The position numbers and the translations under genes were made by a program. Shown here in pieces: positions 55,632 through 64,000 of a stretch of DNA of 64,000 nt; position 1 is the stretch's first letter; every line of letters begins with the position of its first letter. Source of the stretch: Brachycybe producta (taxonomy: Eukaryota > Arthropoda > Diplopoda > Playtdesmida > Andrognathidae). The notes under the pieces were generated by a model. That model saw nothing but the letters and a program-made list of their open reading frames with translations. It made no database searches and was not told where the DNA came from. Where the stretch lies: the NCBI GenBank assembly GCA_036925085.1, contig JAUPFP010000003.1:4217501-4281500 (forward strand). The letters run 5' to 3'.

Positions 55632-56204
55632 ATATTATTATATATTGAAGTTCATGCCTATTTTTGGTTGGTTTCAATGTTAACCATTAATATTGTTGAA
55701 GCCTTTTTTTTTCTTTCTTTAATAAGAAAAGCCATAATAATAATAATAGGAAGCAACAAAAACAAAATGTTTTATGAGTTTTTAAACATTTGATGCTCTT
55801 GCTCTACCTATCCATCCATCCATATGATAATCAAAACCACAATAGAAAGGGCCAGAGATTCATTTTTAGGAGATTGAAAACTAAATATTCGGGCAAACTA
55901 TACAGTATTCACCATATTTCGCCAAACAGACTTGAATAAAAATAAAAATAATAAAAATAATCAAACACTTGTTTATTTAAAAAAAATTAAATTCGGATAT
56001 GTAGCACCTCGGCTGGAAAAGTGGCACAACTAAAAAAAGCCGCTTTTTTTGGGCCGGGGGGGGGGGAAGGTTAGGTTTAGGAGGGAATGAGTTTAAATCT
56101 CAATCTATTGTATGGGAGCCAAATAAACCGATATTTTGAATAGTCAAAAACGGTTTTTGCACTTGAGAAGCTCAGCAAATTATAAGCTTCTCATAACTTT
56201 ATAC
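55159..56204. other. AT-rich stretch with (TTA)n, no gene
   Basis: (TTA)n at 55593-55640. One poly-G run at 56056. No inverted ends found. Confidence 0.45.
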
Positions 56205-56393
56205 TAGGGATGGGACAATTCGAATCCTCGAATCTTGAAAAATATTCGAGATTCGAAAACACGAATCTTCGCGCTTTTTTCGAATCTTTCAAATCCTAAC
56301 CTAAAAAAAACTGTAAAAACTTTGGTAAAATTAGTTTTAACTCCATTGACGTCCAATAGAAGCGTTCACAACCCCCCCCCCCCCCCAAAAAAA
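56205..56393 (+). mobile_element. Element D9, left half
   Basis: TAGGGATGGGACAATTCGAA to the GACGTCCAATAGAAGCG middle, then a C-run at 56370 in place of the family A-run. The right half is missing. Confidence 0.72.
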
Positions 56394-56487
56394 AGTGCTT
56401 TTTTGAGTTGTGTCACTCTTGCAGCCCAGGTAGGTGCGATGTGCGCATGTCGCGTAAGGACAATTCCACAAGAAACTGGCAAAAGTG

Positions 56488-56640
56488 CAACATGAGTTCG
56501 AGACAAAAAACACAATAAAACGCTAGAACAAGCAGTACTCAAGACAAAACCACAACAAAATTTGTTGTGACAAAAACAGAATTAGGTGTTTTGTTTTTGT
56601 TTAGCTATAGCTGTTCAACATAGACGTGCACAACAGCCTT
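56488..56640. repeat. Repeat P3
   Basis: AAACACAA/TTGTGTTT-type words and 'ttcaacatagacgtgcacaa' resemble P1 (12705-12725). Confidence 0.35.
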
Positions 56641-56643
56641 TAA

Positions 56644-57126
56644 GGGTAGAACACACCAGGATGCTTCGTTGCGATACAATGTTGCGAGTCTGAATCGCGT
56701 CAGTTGCAATTCAGAAGCCGCAATAATGTTGAAATGTTTGGGGGGCTTGAATCGCGTCGGTTCGGATTCATGTTTCTTGACTTCCATCAAAATGGGCAAC
56801 ATTTCAACATTGTTCATAGTGTGGACGCTGCTTTTTGAAACATGGACAAAGCCTTTTAAAGAGCTCAGTCTGCTATTAATTATTAAAGACTTAAGACTGT
56901 TAAACTACTTGAGGACCTTCTTTGTAAAATTCACAACTAAATTATGTTTTGGAGATTTCGGAACTCCTGCTTCCCATCTATTAATTTCAGGGTGAACTGA
57001 ATGTGGTTCTGATTCAGTGCCCACCGCCGTTTCTTGTTTTATTCGCCCCTCGTGATCAATGACAGTGGAAGCACATATCGAAAGGGCCATTTCCGGCAGG
57101 TGCTAATGACATGGTGAAAGCCAGAA

Positions 57127-57188
<62 letters not shown>

Positions 57189-57315
57189 TTGAGTATAGGT
57201 GTCGAGACACGGAACAATGTTGCGGGTCTGAATCGCGTCAGTTACGATTCTGCCCCGCAACATTGTATCGGAGCAGCCCTGCAACAAATGTATCGCAACA
57301 AAGAATCCTGGTGTG
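56644..57315. mobile_element. Element Q1, foldback with GTCTGAATCGCGTCAGTT
   Basis: GTAGAACACACCAGGATGC at the left; ACAAAGAATCCTGGTGTGTAC at the right, inverse. 'tgaatcgcgtcagtt' occurs on both arms. (GA)n at 57124-57185 lies inside. A short copy is at 63143-63262. Confidence 0.6.
57124..57185. repeat. (GA)n microsatellite
   Basis: About 30 uninterrupted GA units. Confidence 0.97.
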
Positions 57316-57683
57316 TACTAATCCTTAGTGTTGCCTTGAATGTCTTAAAACAGGGGGGGGGGGTTCCCTATAGGCCTACAAATCAATATCAATTCACAAC
57401 AAGCGTCAATTGAAAAGCCAATAAAAGCAAATGAAATCAATTCAAAGTCAAGAAGAACCACACAACAAATGAATCAAAACATCGATGCCTTTTTACCATA
57501 ATTCGAACCTGACGGGATTCGTGTTCCTTCGGGAACTTCGATTTCTCAAAATGTCAAAAGCGGAGAGAAAAAAAAAAAGAGTATCCAAACCAGAGCCAAG
57601 AGGATCGGGCTTCACAGTGGTTTTTTCTTTACTTTTCCGATCATTGCACACACACACACACACACACCAACACAATATTTGAC

Positions 57684-57890
57684 GCAGGCAATTAGAAAAC
57701 GGGATAAACAGACGTTGGCTCCGCCTTTTTCATGACGAACTTCAACTTCTAATTGGTTTGTTGTGTGGTTCGACGTTGAAAAGGGCGGAGCATATGACGT
57801 CAGACTACATAACCAACCAATTAGAAGTTGCCGTTCATCATAAAAAAGGCGGAGCCAACGTCTGTTTATTCCGTTTTCTAATTGCCCTGT
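57684..57890. mobile_element. Element F13
   Basis: Exact 9-bp duplications ATATTTGAC (57675-57683 and 57891-57899). Full interior. Confidence 0.92.
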
Positions 57891-57899
57891 ATATTTGAC

Positions 57900-58548
57900 C
57901 GGGGGGGGGGGGCGGGTTTGCCGAGATCGATACCATGTTTAGTTACAAAAGGGGGTCGAAAATAATAAACGCACCCGCCAGGTCAAGGGCGTGCGTAGGT
58001 GGAGGCGTCAGTTTATTTAAAGAACGTCCCATAAATCTAACTAACCGTCATACTGCGAAATCAAATTGCACTTGAAGAGAATCCTATTAATTATCCTAAT
58101 TCAAAGTGCAGAAGAAGAAGAAAAAAAAAAAAATACCAAATTTTTCAAAGCTATTTCCGGCCACAACTCCACTGTCAGTATATTATTTTTGTTTTTTTTT
58201 CAAGGTCACCTTCTATATATATATATTTTTTTTTTTAATAATTATGATTAGAACAATGAGGAATAAAGAAAAATAAGGCCAAAATGAATCGATAGAAACG
58301 ACCAGCATTTTTTTTTAAAAGAGAAAGGCAATCAAAGGAGTTCAATGACTGACATTTAAAAAGGAGAAACTCGTTCTAAATAATAATGTCTCATAGACAT
58401 GCATAGACATATACATGTATGTAATAAAAAGCAGCAATCATCAGGAACAAAGTTAAACACTTAAACCCTCTGCGACAGGGTTCCAACTTCAACAATACTA
58501 TTAAATGGTTTTTTTCTAAAACAAACTTTTCATTTTTAAAAAAACCGT

Positions 58549-58580
<32 letters not shown>

Positions 58581-59326
58581 GTTATTTTTCTTATTTTCCA
58601 TTTCCCAACCTTACTAGTGTAGTAGTGTTGAAAATGAACGTGTTTTTTATTTTTTAAAAAACGGTTTTTATTTTTTAAAAAACGCTTTTTTTTATTTTTT
58701 TTATTTTTTTTATTTTCCATTTCCCAATTTACTATCAAGTTTTTTTTATAAGTTATCAAAGTTTATTAAGTGTGAAACATTTTTTAAAATAAAATTTAAA
58801 ACATGTTTTTCAGATTTCCTATCATACAGTGAAGGTTAATTAAAATGACTTCAATCACGAATCTGACATAATTTATATTCTTAATTCATTAATTTGCATT
58901 TCACTGCTTAATGTAAACTTTGTACTTTTCCCTATCATAAAACTGAAACCAATCAGGAATCAGGATTCACCACCCACATATAACTAAAGAACGGCTTTTT
59001 TTTTTTGCATTTCCTCCCCCCCCCCCCCCAACCCCAGCTTTTCTTTTAAAAATAAAACATGATTTTCTAAAAAAAAAAACGAACACTTTTTAATTTACAT
59101 CTGGGGGGGGGGGGGGGAGGACACTTAAAACACATCAATTTTCTTTCTTTACTGCGTTTTTCATTTCCCGCCGTTTTTAACTTTTTCTTTCACCGTTTTT
59201 TTAAATTTTACAACACTACTATTAAACAAGGCACAAAAAACATGGCCATTTGTGAATACTCGCTTATATATATATATATATATAAAAAAAAGGTCTAAAA
59301 AGTAAAACAAGACGTAATCGTGTCTT
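57900..59326. other. Low-complexity stretch, no gene seen
   Basis: Poly-G runs (57901, 58560-58582, 59103), poly-C (59016), many T-runs and TTTTTTAAAA words. No inverted ends. Confidence 0.5.
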
Positions 59327-59545
59327 GTGTTGTTAGTGTAGTGGTTAGTGTCTCGGACTCTCAACCGAAGGTTAGGGTTAAATCCCCGTGTAGTGTGGAT
59401 TATATTTTCAAATAGTTCGGTGGACAAACAAACAAACAAATTATGAAGTTAATAAATAACATCGAGTTATAACGAGACTTTCGACATCGAAAACTTGTTC
59501 AGAAACGTGAAGTTCAAAATGACAAGTTTCTTTCTTGAGAACTGA
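59327..59545 (+). mobile_element. tRNA-headed SINE copy 1
   Basis: GTGTAGTGGTTAGTGTCTCG then GGGTTAAATCCCCGTGTA give A- and B-box-like promoter elements about 35 bases apart. The tail with ACAAACAAACAAATTATGAA is shared with copy 2 (31541-32295). It does not fold as a full tRNA with a clean anticodon arm. Confidence 0.7.
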
Positions 59546-59603
59546 CCTTAGCTGTCATCTGATGGGGCTAGTTTACTAGCCGCTAGTAAAAGTGGTCAGT
59601 AAT

Positions 59604-59900
59604 GCCGCATACACACTAGACTGGTTGTAGCCCTTTAGCAGCATAGTGAGAACTGCTACCAGCAGCTGCTTTCTCCAGCACGCTAGTGATTTGAACAGCA
59701 GCTGGTGAAGTTGGACATGTCCAACTTTGGCAGCTACCAGCTGGTCATGTGACTCCCTTCCTGCTGCTACCAGTGTGAACCCTTTGTCTCTAGTAGTGGC
59801 ACTAGTGGGTACTTGACACTCCATTGCTTGCGTTGGTTGGTTGGTTGGTTAGATTTTGTGTTTTTTGAAAGACGGTGAAACCGCCGGTTAAACAAAATAA
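59604..59900. mobile_element. Element J2, one arm of family J
   Basis: CACACTAGACTGGTTGTAGC to 'aaagacggtga', matching the left arm of J1. Confidence 0.65.
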
Positions 59901-60005
59901 TATCAAAACTAATATTCCAAATAAAAGTAATACAACTTAGCACTAAAAACTAGCTAGTTGCCACATGATTATTACTAGTCCCGGGAAAGTAGACAGTAAT
60001 AGCGG

Positions 60006-60212
60006 ACAGGCATTTAGAAATCCGGGACGAACTTCAGTTGGCTCCGCCCTTTTTATAACGAACGCAAGTTCTAATTGGTTGGTTATGTAGTCTGACGTCA
60101 CATGCTCCGCCTTTTTCAACGTCGAACCACACAACAAACCAATTAGAAGTTGCCGGTCGTCATAAAACGGGCGGAGCCAACTGAAGTTCGTCCAGGATTT
60201 CTAAATGCCTGT
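60006..60212. mobile_element. Element F14
   Basis: Exact 10-bp duplications GTAATAGCGG (59996-60005 and 60213-60222). CAGGCATTTAG subtype. Confidence 0.93.
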
Positions 60213-60324
60213 GTAATAGCGGCCACTTCTAAAACTAGCCTCGCGACAACCGGGCTTTACAAGGAACCCAAGGACATTTGATAAATGCAAATATTTACCT
60301 TTCCCACCCCACCCCCTCTTCTAC

Positions 60325-60511
60325 AGGCAAGTAAAGATAGTAAGATACAGTCGTTTGCTCCGCCCCTTTTATAAGGACCCGCAACTTCTAATTGTTTTTT
60401 TATGTGGTCTGACGTCATATGCTCCGCCCTTTTCAATTTCCAACTGGTTGATATTTGGTCTGACGCTCATAAAAAGGGGCGGGGCAAACGACTGCATCTC
60501 CCTGTCTTTAC
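60325..60511. mobile_element. Element F15, diverged F-type foldback
   Basis: CAGGCAAGTAAAGATAG at the left, GACTGCATCTCCCTGTC at the right; the arms share GTTTGCTCCGCCCC and AACTTCTAATTG with family F but the ends differ. Confidence 0.6.
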
Positions 60512-60539
60512 AACACACGCATATCGCACTTTGTTTTGG

Positions 60540-60770
60540 CGCGCCACGCACGCGCCAACTTATCTTTCATACAAAACAAACAAGCCACATGTATTGGGCG
60601 CACGTGCCCGCTCCCTTCTCCTCCCCCAAAACGTGACGTTTTTCTTTCTTTCGTTAGAAATGAATTTACCTTCTTCACGTGCCGTCCATAACGATTGCCA
60701 ACGCGAAATTACACCTCGATATCGACCACGAACCGCCGAAAACAAAAAAATGTGAGGATAACTCAAAATA
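60540..60770 (-). promoter_or_regulatory. CpG-richer, repeat-poor patch, possible promoter/5' exon region
   Basis: CGCGCCACGCACGCGCC, GGGCGCACGTGCCCG (E-box CACGTG), ACGTGACG and many CG pairs stand out against CG-poor surroundings. It ends on the - strand with AAGAAG|GTAAATTCA, a good splice donor. Confidence 0.35.
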
Positions 60771-61060
60771 TAAAAAAAGTACGGTTAAAATGGCGAACGA
60801 GGTCAAACTCGTACTTTTTTTTTTACAAAAACAAGATTTTCTTTAGAGAAAGAGCAACAGATTAATTAAAAACAACAAAAAGAGAACAAACTTTTGAATT
60901 TTCTCGATTTTTTTTACCGAATAAACAAGAGCGCGATTCAAATATTGCGTTATTACACATTTAACTTTAACATTAGGACGTTGATTTTGAAACGTAAAAC
61001 TCGTGCAACTTTCACTTAGAAACACAACTTTCGTAAATTCACAACGCAAGAGAGAGAGAG
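60670..61060 (-). ncRNA. Candidate untranslated 5' exon (speculative)
   Basis: On the - strand this stretch has no repeat, short frames only, and ends at the donor AAG|GTAAAT (exon edge 60670). The start exon of the CRACD-like gene at 24340 has a clean acceptor just upstream, so a distal leader exon is expected; this is the best candidate seen, 36 kb away. It could equally belong to another transcript or none. Confidence 0.25.
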
Positions 61061-61070
61061 ACGACTAGCC

Positions 61071-61721
61071 AACTGTCCATCTAAACAAAACAAACAACCA
61101 TTTTGATCGATAATATCGATTTAAGAAATTGGATCGATCTTTTGAAAGATCGATTTTAAAAAATCTGAATAAACCAAATCTATGAAGGTAAAGCAACTCC
61201 ATGTTTAAAAAAACCGCCGAAAGTGAGTGAAGAATCGTCTGCTTTTTGAAGCTAAAGACATCTTTCTAAAACCGACATGCATTAAGTAAACTGAATCGTA
61301 TTTGTAATTGAAGCACTAAGTACAATTTGCGCCATCTATTGGCTAAACTCGGTTTTGGCACACAATGCTTCGCAAGAAAAGTTATCTGTTGAGTTACTTC
61401 CATATATATTTATCATGGAACAAACGGCACAGGCAAGGGGGCCGACATGGAAGAAAATCATGTACGAGATTTACAAAGATTCACAGCAGATCGTATGTTA
61501 CTGTACGGAAAGCCATTTTAATGTTTTATCCGCGTTCGACTGGATTAACAGAATAGAATAAAAATCTTAAACTGCAGTAAAATGCAGATAAAATTGCCTG
61601 TACGAGATTCAACCCCCATTGCCCAGAGGACTGTAACTATTCGGCACATGCGCAGTTCGGTTGGTCACTTTATTATAAAGTCTATGTATCAGGTTCGGTT
61701 ACGATTTCCAGATGCGCATTG
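61071..61721. other. Stretch without recognised gene
   Basis: TCGAT-rich words at 61104-61150 and 'gcgccatctattgg' at 61330, repeated as 'gcgccatctattg' at 61980. Open frames here have no family match that I recognise. Confidence 0.35.
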
Positions 61722-61926
61722 ACAGGCAATTAAAAATCGGGACAAACAGAAGTTGGCCCCGCCCTTTTTATGACGACCGGCAACTTCTAATTGGTTTGTT
61801 GTGTGGTTTGACGTTGAAAAGGGCGGAGCATGGGACGTCAGACTACATAACCAATCCATTAGAAGTTGTGTTCGTCATAAAAAGGGCAGAGCCAACTTCT
61901 GTATGTCCCGATTTCTAATTGCCTGT
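61722..61926. mobile_element. Element F16
   Basis: Exact 9-bp duplications TGCGCATTG (61713-61721 and 61927-61935). Confidence 0.92.
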
Positions 61927-62283
61927 TGCGCATTGCAGTTTATCGTTTTATATAGGAGTGATCGCAGATTTGCTTTAGCAGCGCCATCTATTGATGGCCA
62001 ATAGAAACTGCGAATGAACCGATCACTACAGAAGACATAGGAAGTCGGCGAAAATTAATTAAATTAAATTAAATTAAAATTAATGAATAAAATTAATTGG
62101 GCGTTTTTTTGCACACCTGTGGCGCGCGAACCTAAATATAATTCCCCCCCCCCCAAGTAAAAAGAGAAAAATAAATATTGAAAATGTATGAGGCGCAAAC
62201 TCCTAATTGCCAAAATAAAAATGTTCATTGAGTATTGCACAATCAAAACACGCCGCATCGACATTCGACCCTAAAACCTTGTA

Positions 62284-62560
62284 CACACATGAGTTAAATG
62301 AATTCAAATTAAATGTGTTTAGGTGAATTTATACGGAATCCAGTTAAGGACATCACCGCAAACAAAAATTGACTTTATTATTAATATTTTAAATTGAAAT
62401 ACTAAATCAATATTTTGCCAATAATTTATAAATTACATTTTAGTAAATTAACTCAATATTTTCAGATTATCAACTGAATTGAATTGGACATATTGTTTGT
62501 TTGCCCTTCACACGTTTATTATTTAAATGCATTTAAATTATTAGGTGTGTACTAGGTATT
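62284..62560 (-). mobile_element. Element W2, inverted relative to W1
   Basis: TACACACATGAGTTAAATG at the left, ATTATTAGGTGTGTACTAGG at the right, with ACGGAATCCAGTTAAGGACA inside. Confidence 0.62.
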
Positions 62561-63142
62561 AAAGCCTAAATAACGAGATAAATATGCTACAGGGACGGTG
62601 TAAAATAAAAAAAAAACAGTTTTAGGCATTTTCTAAAAATTTTAAAATCGCCAGTTACAACATTGTTCTAGCACATGCTTTAATTATAAAAAAAATTAAT
62701 ATACAATAAATACATTATGTAATAAGAATTATTACATAATATATTTATTGTATATTATTTTTTTTTTAATAATTAATTTATTAAATAAACTATAAATGTA
62801 TAATTGTGTATAGCATAAAACAGTTGCTATAAAGAGTAATAAATTAGAAAATTGTTACTACTTTTTAGTCTTTCTTTAAAAAAAACATTCATTAAAGACC
62901 ACAACATTTTATTTGGATTCTTTTTTGTATTCATATTTTAATATTTTGCAATTCAAAATATGAATACAAAAGTGTTGTTTATAAACCCAAATGAGTTCAA
63001 TGTTTTTTTAAGTTTCAATTTTTTAAAACTCATTACAATTTCCAAATACACAAATTTATTTTTTTTTAATTGTTGCATTAATGTGAAAAGGTTGATAATA
63101 ATAATAATAATAATAGGTTAGGCCGGATTTAAAACCTTTAAA
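62561..63142. other. Very AT-rich stretch, no gene
   Basis: Inverted pairs around 62690-62760 (ATACAATAAATA...) and 62915-62970 suggest small hairpins. (TAA)n at 63093-63113. Confidence 0.4.
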
Positions 63143-63262
63143 AGGTAGTACACACACTAGGAAAGGTTGCAATACAATGTTGCGGGTCTGAATCGCGTCA
63201 GTTGCAGACCCGCAACAATGTATCGGAGCAGCCCCGAACATTGTATCACAACAATGTTCTAC
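63143..63262. mobile_element. Element Q2, short foldback
   Basis: GGTAGTACACACACTAGG at the left and TTCTACTAGCC at the right; 'tgcgggtctgaatcgcgtca' and its partial inverse in the middle. Confidence 0.55.
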
Positions 63263-63271
63263 TAGCCTTAA

Positions 63272-64000
63272 GAGGCTACATCGCAAAATTACTTCGGAAA
63301 ATCTCCGCAAAGAGCGCTAGCATCGTTTGTCTATTGAGCTTATAAGACCCGATGTTAAGAGCCTAGATCCACGTCCATCTTGTTGTTTTGAGCAGACGAC
63401 AACGAGACAAATGAGTGTTCTTATATGGTGTTACTAAAACTGCAAGAAATCGCCTCACAATCGCTCAATTAAAATACAGTAAAGCGCAAAATGCAATAAA
63501 AAGTATTGTTCTTCACGTGCTCGATTTATATAATTTTTGAAAAGGTCCTTCTATTTTTAAACAACGTTCAAAGTCGTTCGTTTTTTCAACCCCATGTTAA
63601 ATCCCATAGGATCAAAAACCGTCCCACAAACATTTGAAAAAATCTCGTTAAAACTGATTTAGAACAATAACAAAATAATTAGCACATACATTCATGTATT
63701 GGCTTCACGATGTTTCCTTTTTATAAATTTTGAAAAGGTCCTTCTATTTTTTAATAACGTTTAAAATCGTATGTTTTTTAACTCCATGTTAAATCCCATA
63801 GGACTAAAACACCGTCCAACAAAAGTTAAGAGAACTCTCATTAAAAATGAATTAGAGCAATCAGAAAAATTAGCACGTACTTACACGTGTTTATTGCCTT
63901 CTGGATTATTCCTTTTTCTAAATTTTAAAAGGGCTTTCTATTTTTAAATAACATTTAAAATCTTACGTTTTTTTAACTCCATGTTAAGTCCCATAGGAGC
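63272..64000. mobile_element. Element B5, left arm, split by C3, running off the window
   Basis: TTAA (63268-63271) then GAGGCTACATCGCAAAATTA; interrupted at the TTAA of 'gatgttaa'. The rest lies beyond the window. Confidence 0.78.
63359..64000 (-). mobile_element. Element C3, inverted, inside B5, incomplete at window edge
   Basis: TTAA (63355-63358) then GAGCCTAGATCCACGTCC, the complement of the C1/C2 right end. At least three body units are present. Confidence 0.82.

Noticed and set aside
57493-57675. Short frames with Lys/Arg-rich and Cys-Val-Cys runs
   Set aside because: The Cys-Val run is the (CA)n repeat; the rest is too short, with no splice sites supporting an exon.
59330-59402. Possible tRNA gene
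   Set aside because: A- and B-box-like words are present but the arms do not pair well, the end lacks a terminator, and the same sequence with a shared tail occurs elsewhere: it is a SINE head.
60402-60755. 117-codon open frame on the + strand
   Set aside because: It begins inside F15, has no recognisable domain and runs through the CpG-rich patch antisense to the better splice signal.
61355-61561. Two overlapping frames of 63-68 codons
   Set aside because: Both frames are open but neither has a recognisable domain, start context or splice partner.

Overview
This window is eukaryotic DNA, most likely from an arthropod; crustacean or chelicerate cannot be decided from the sequence. It is AT-rich, with spliced GT-AG genes, long homopolymers, microsatellites and a dense population of small DNA transposons. 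The arthropod call rests on a secreted chitin-deacetylase-type protein and on intron and repeat style; no name-giving marker such as rRNA is present.

Two protein-coding genes can be built, both in the left 25 kb. On the + strand at 2819-5148 lies a two-exon gene for a secreted 383-residue protein with the chitin deacetylase fold signature. The catalytic aspartate motif, the metal-binding histidine motif and the C-terminal His motif are all replaced, so it looks like a pseudoenzyme. On the - strand, from 24340 down to about 9467, nine coding exons join in frame into a 1198-residue, mostly disordered, Ser/Thr/Glu-rich protein. Its N-terminal third matches the pattern of the CRACD/KIAA1211 family (DUF4592; capping-protein inhibitors that regulate actin). 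It includes a 34-bp microexon and a possible GC-AG intron. A CpG-richer, repeat-poor patch at 60.5-61.1 kb ends in a good splice donor on the same strand and may be a distal 5' exon, but that is a guess.

The rest (24.4-64 kb, plus the introns and flanks) is a graveyard of non-autonomous elements. I separate several families by ends and target-site duplications (TSDs). (1) TTAA-flanked foldback elements (called here A, B, C, L). (2) hAT-like elements with 8-bp TSDs (D, E, N, U, I). (3) A palindromic element of about 205 bp with 9-10-bp TSDs, about 16 copies (F), plus one other 9-bp-TSD element (Mutator-like). (4) A family with ACGGAGCCCTG-type ends, 6-bp TSDs and variable internal minisatellites (H). 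(5) An element of about 520 bp without clear inverted ends (G), a tRNA-headed SINE and two non-LTR retrotransposon (LINE) fragments, one inserted in the other. Many insertions are nested with exact TSDs, which gives a relative order: A before B before C; D before E, C and G; B before M before N.

Other notable content: two very large (GA)n tracts of about 720 and 470 bp inside intron 1 of the CRACD-like gene; GTCGAC-based minisatellites of 20, 21 and 32 bp units; and many poly-C or poly-G runs. No retrovirus-like, Polinton-like or toxin remains were recognised. The long open frames at 19.2, 22.3, 24.8 and 27.5 kb are simple-repeat artefacts.
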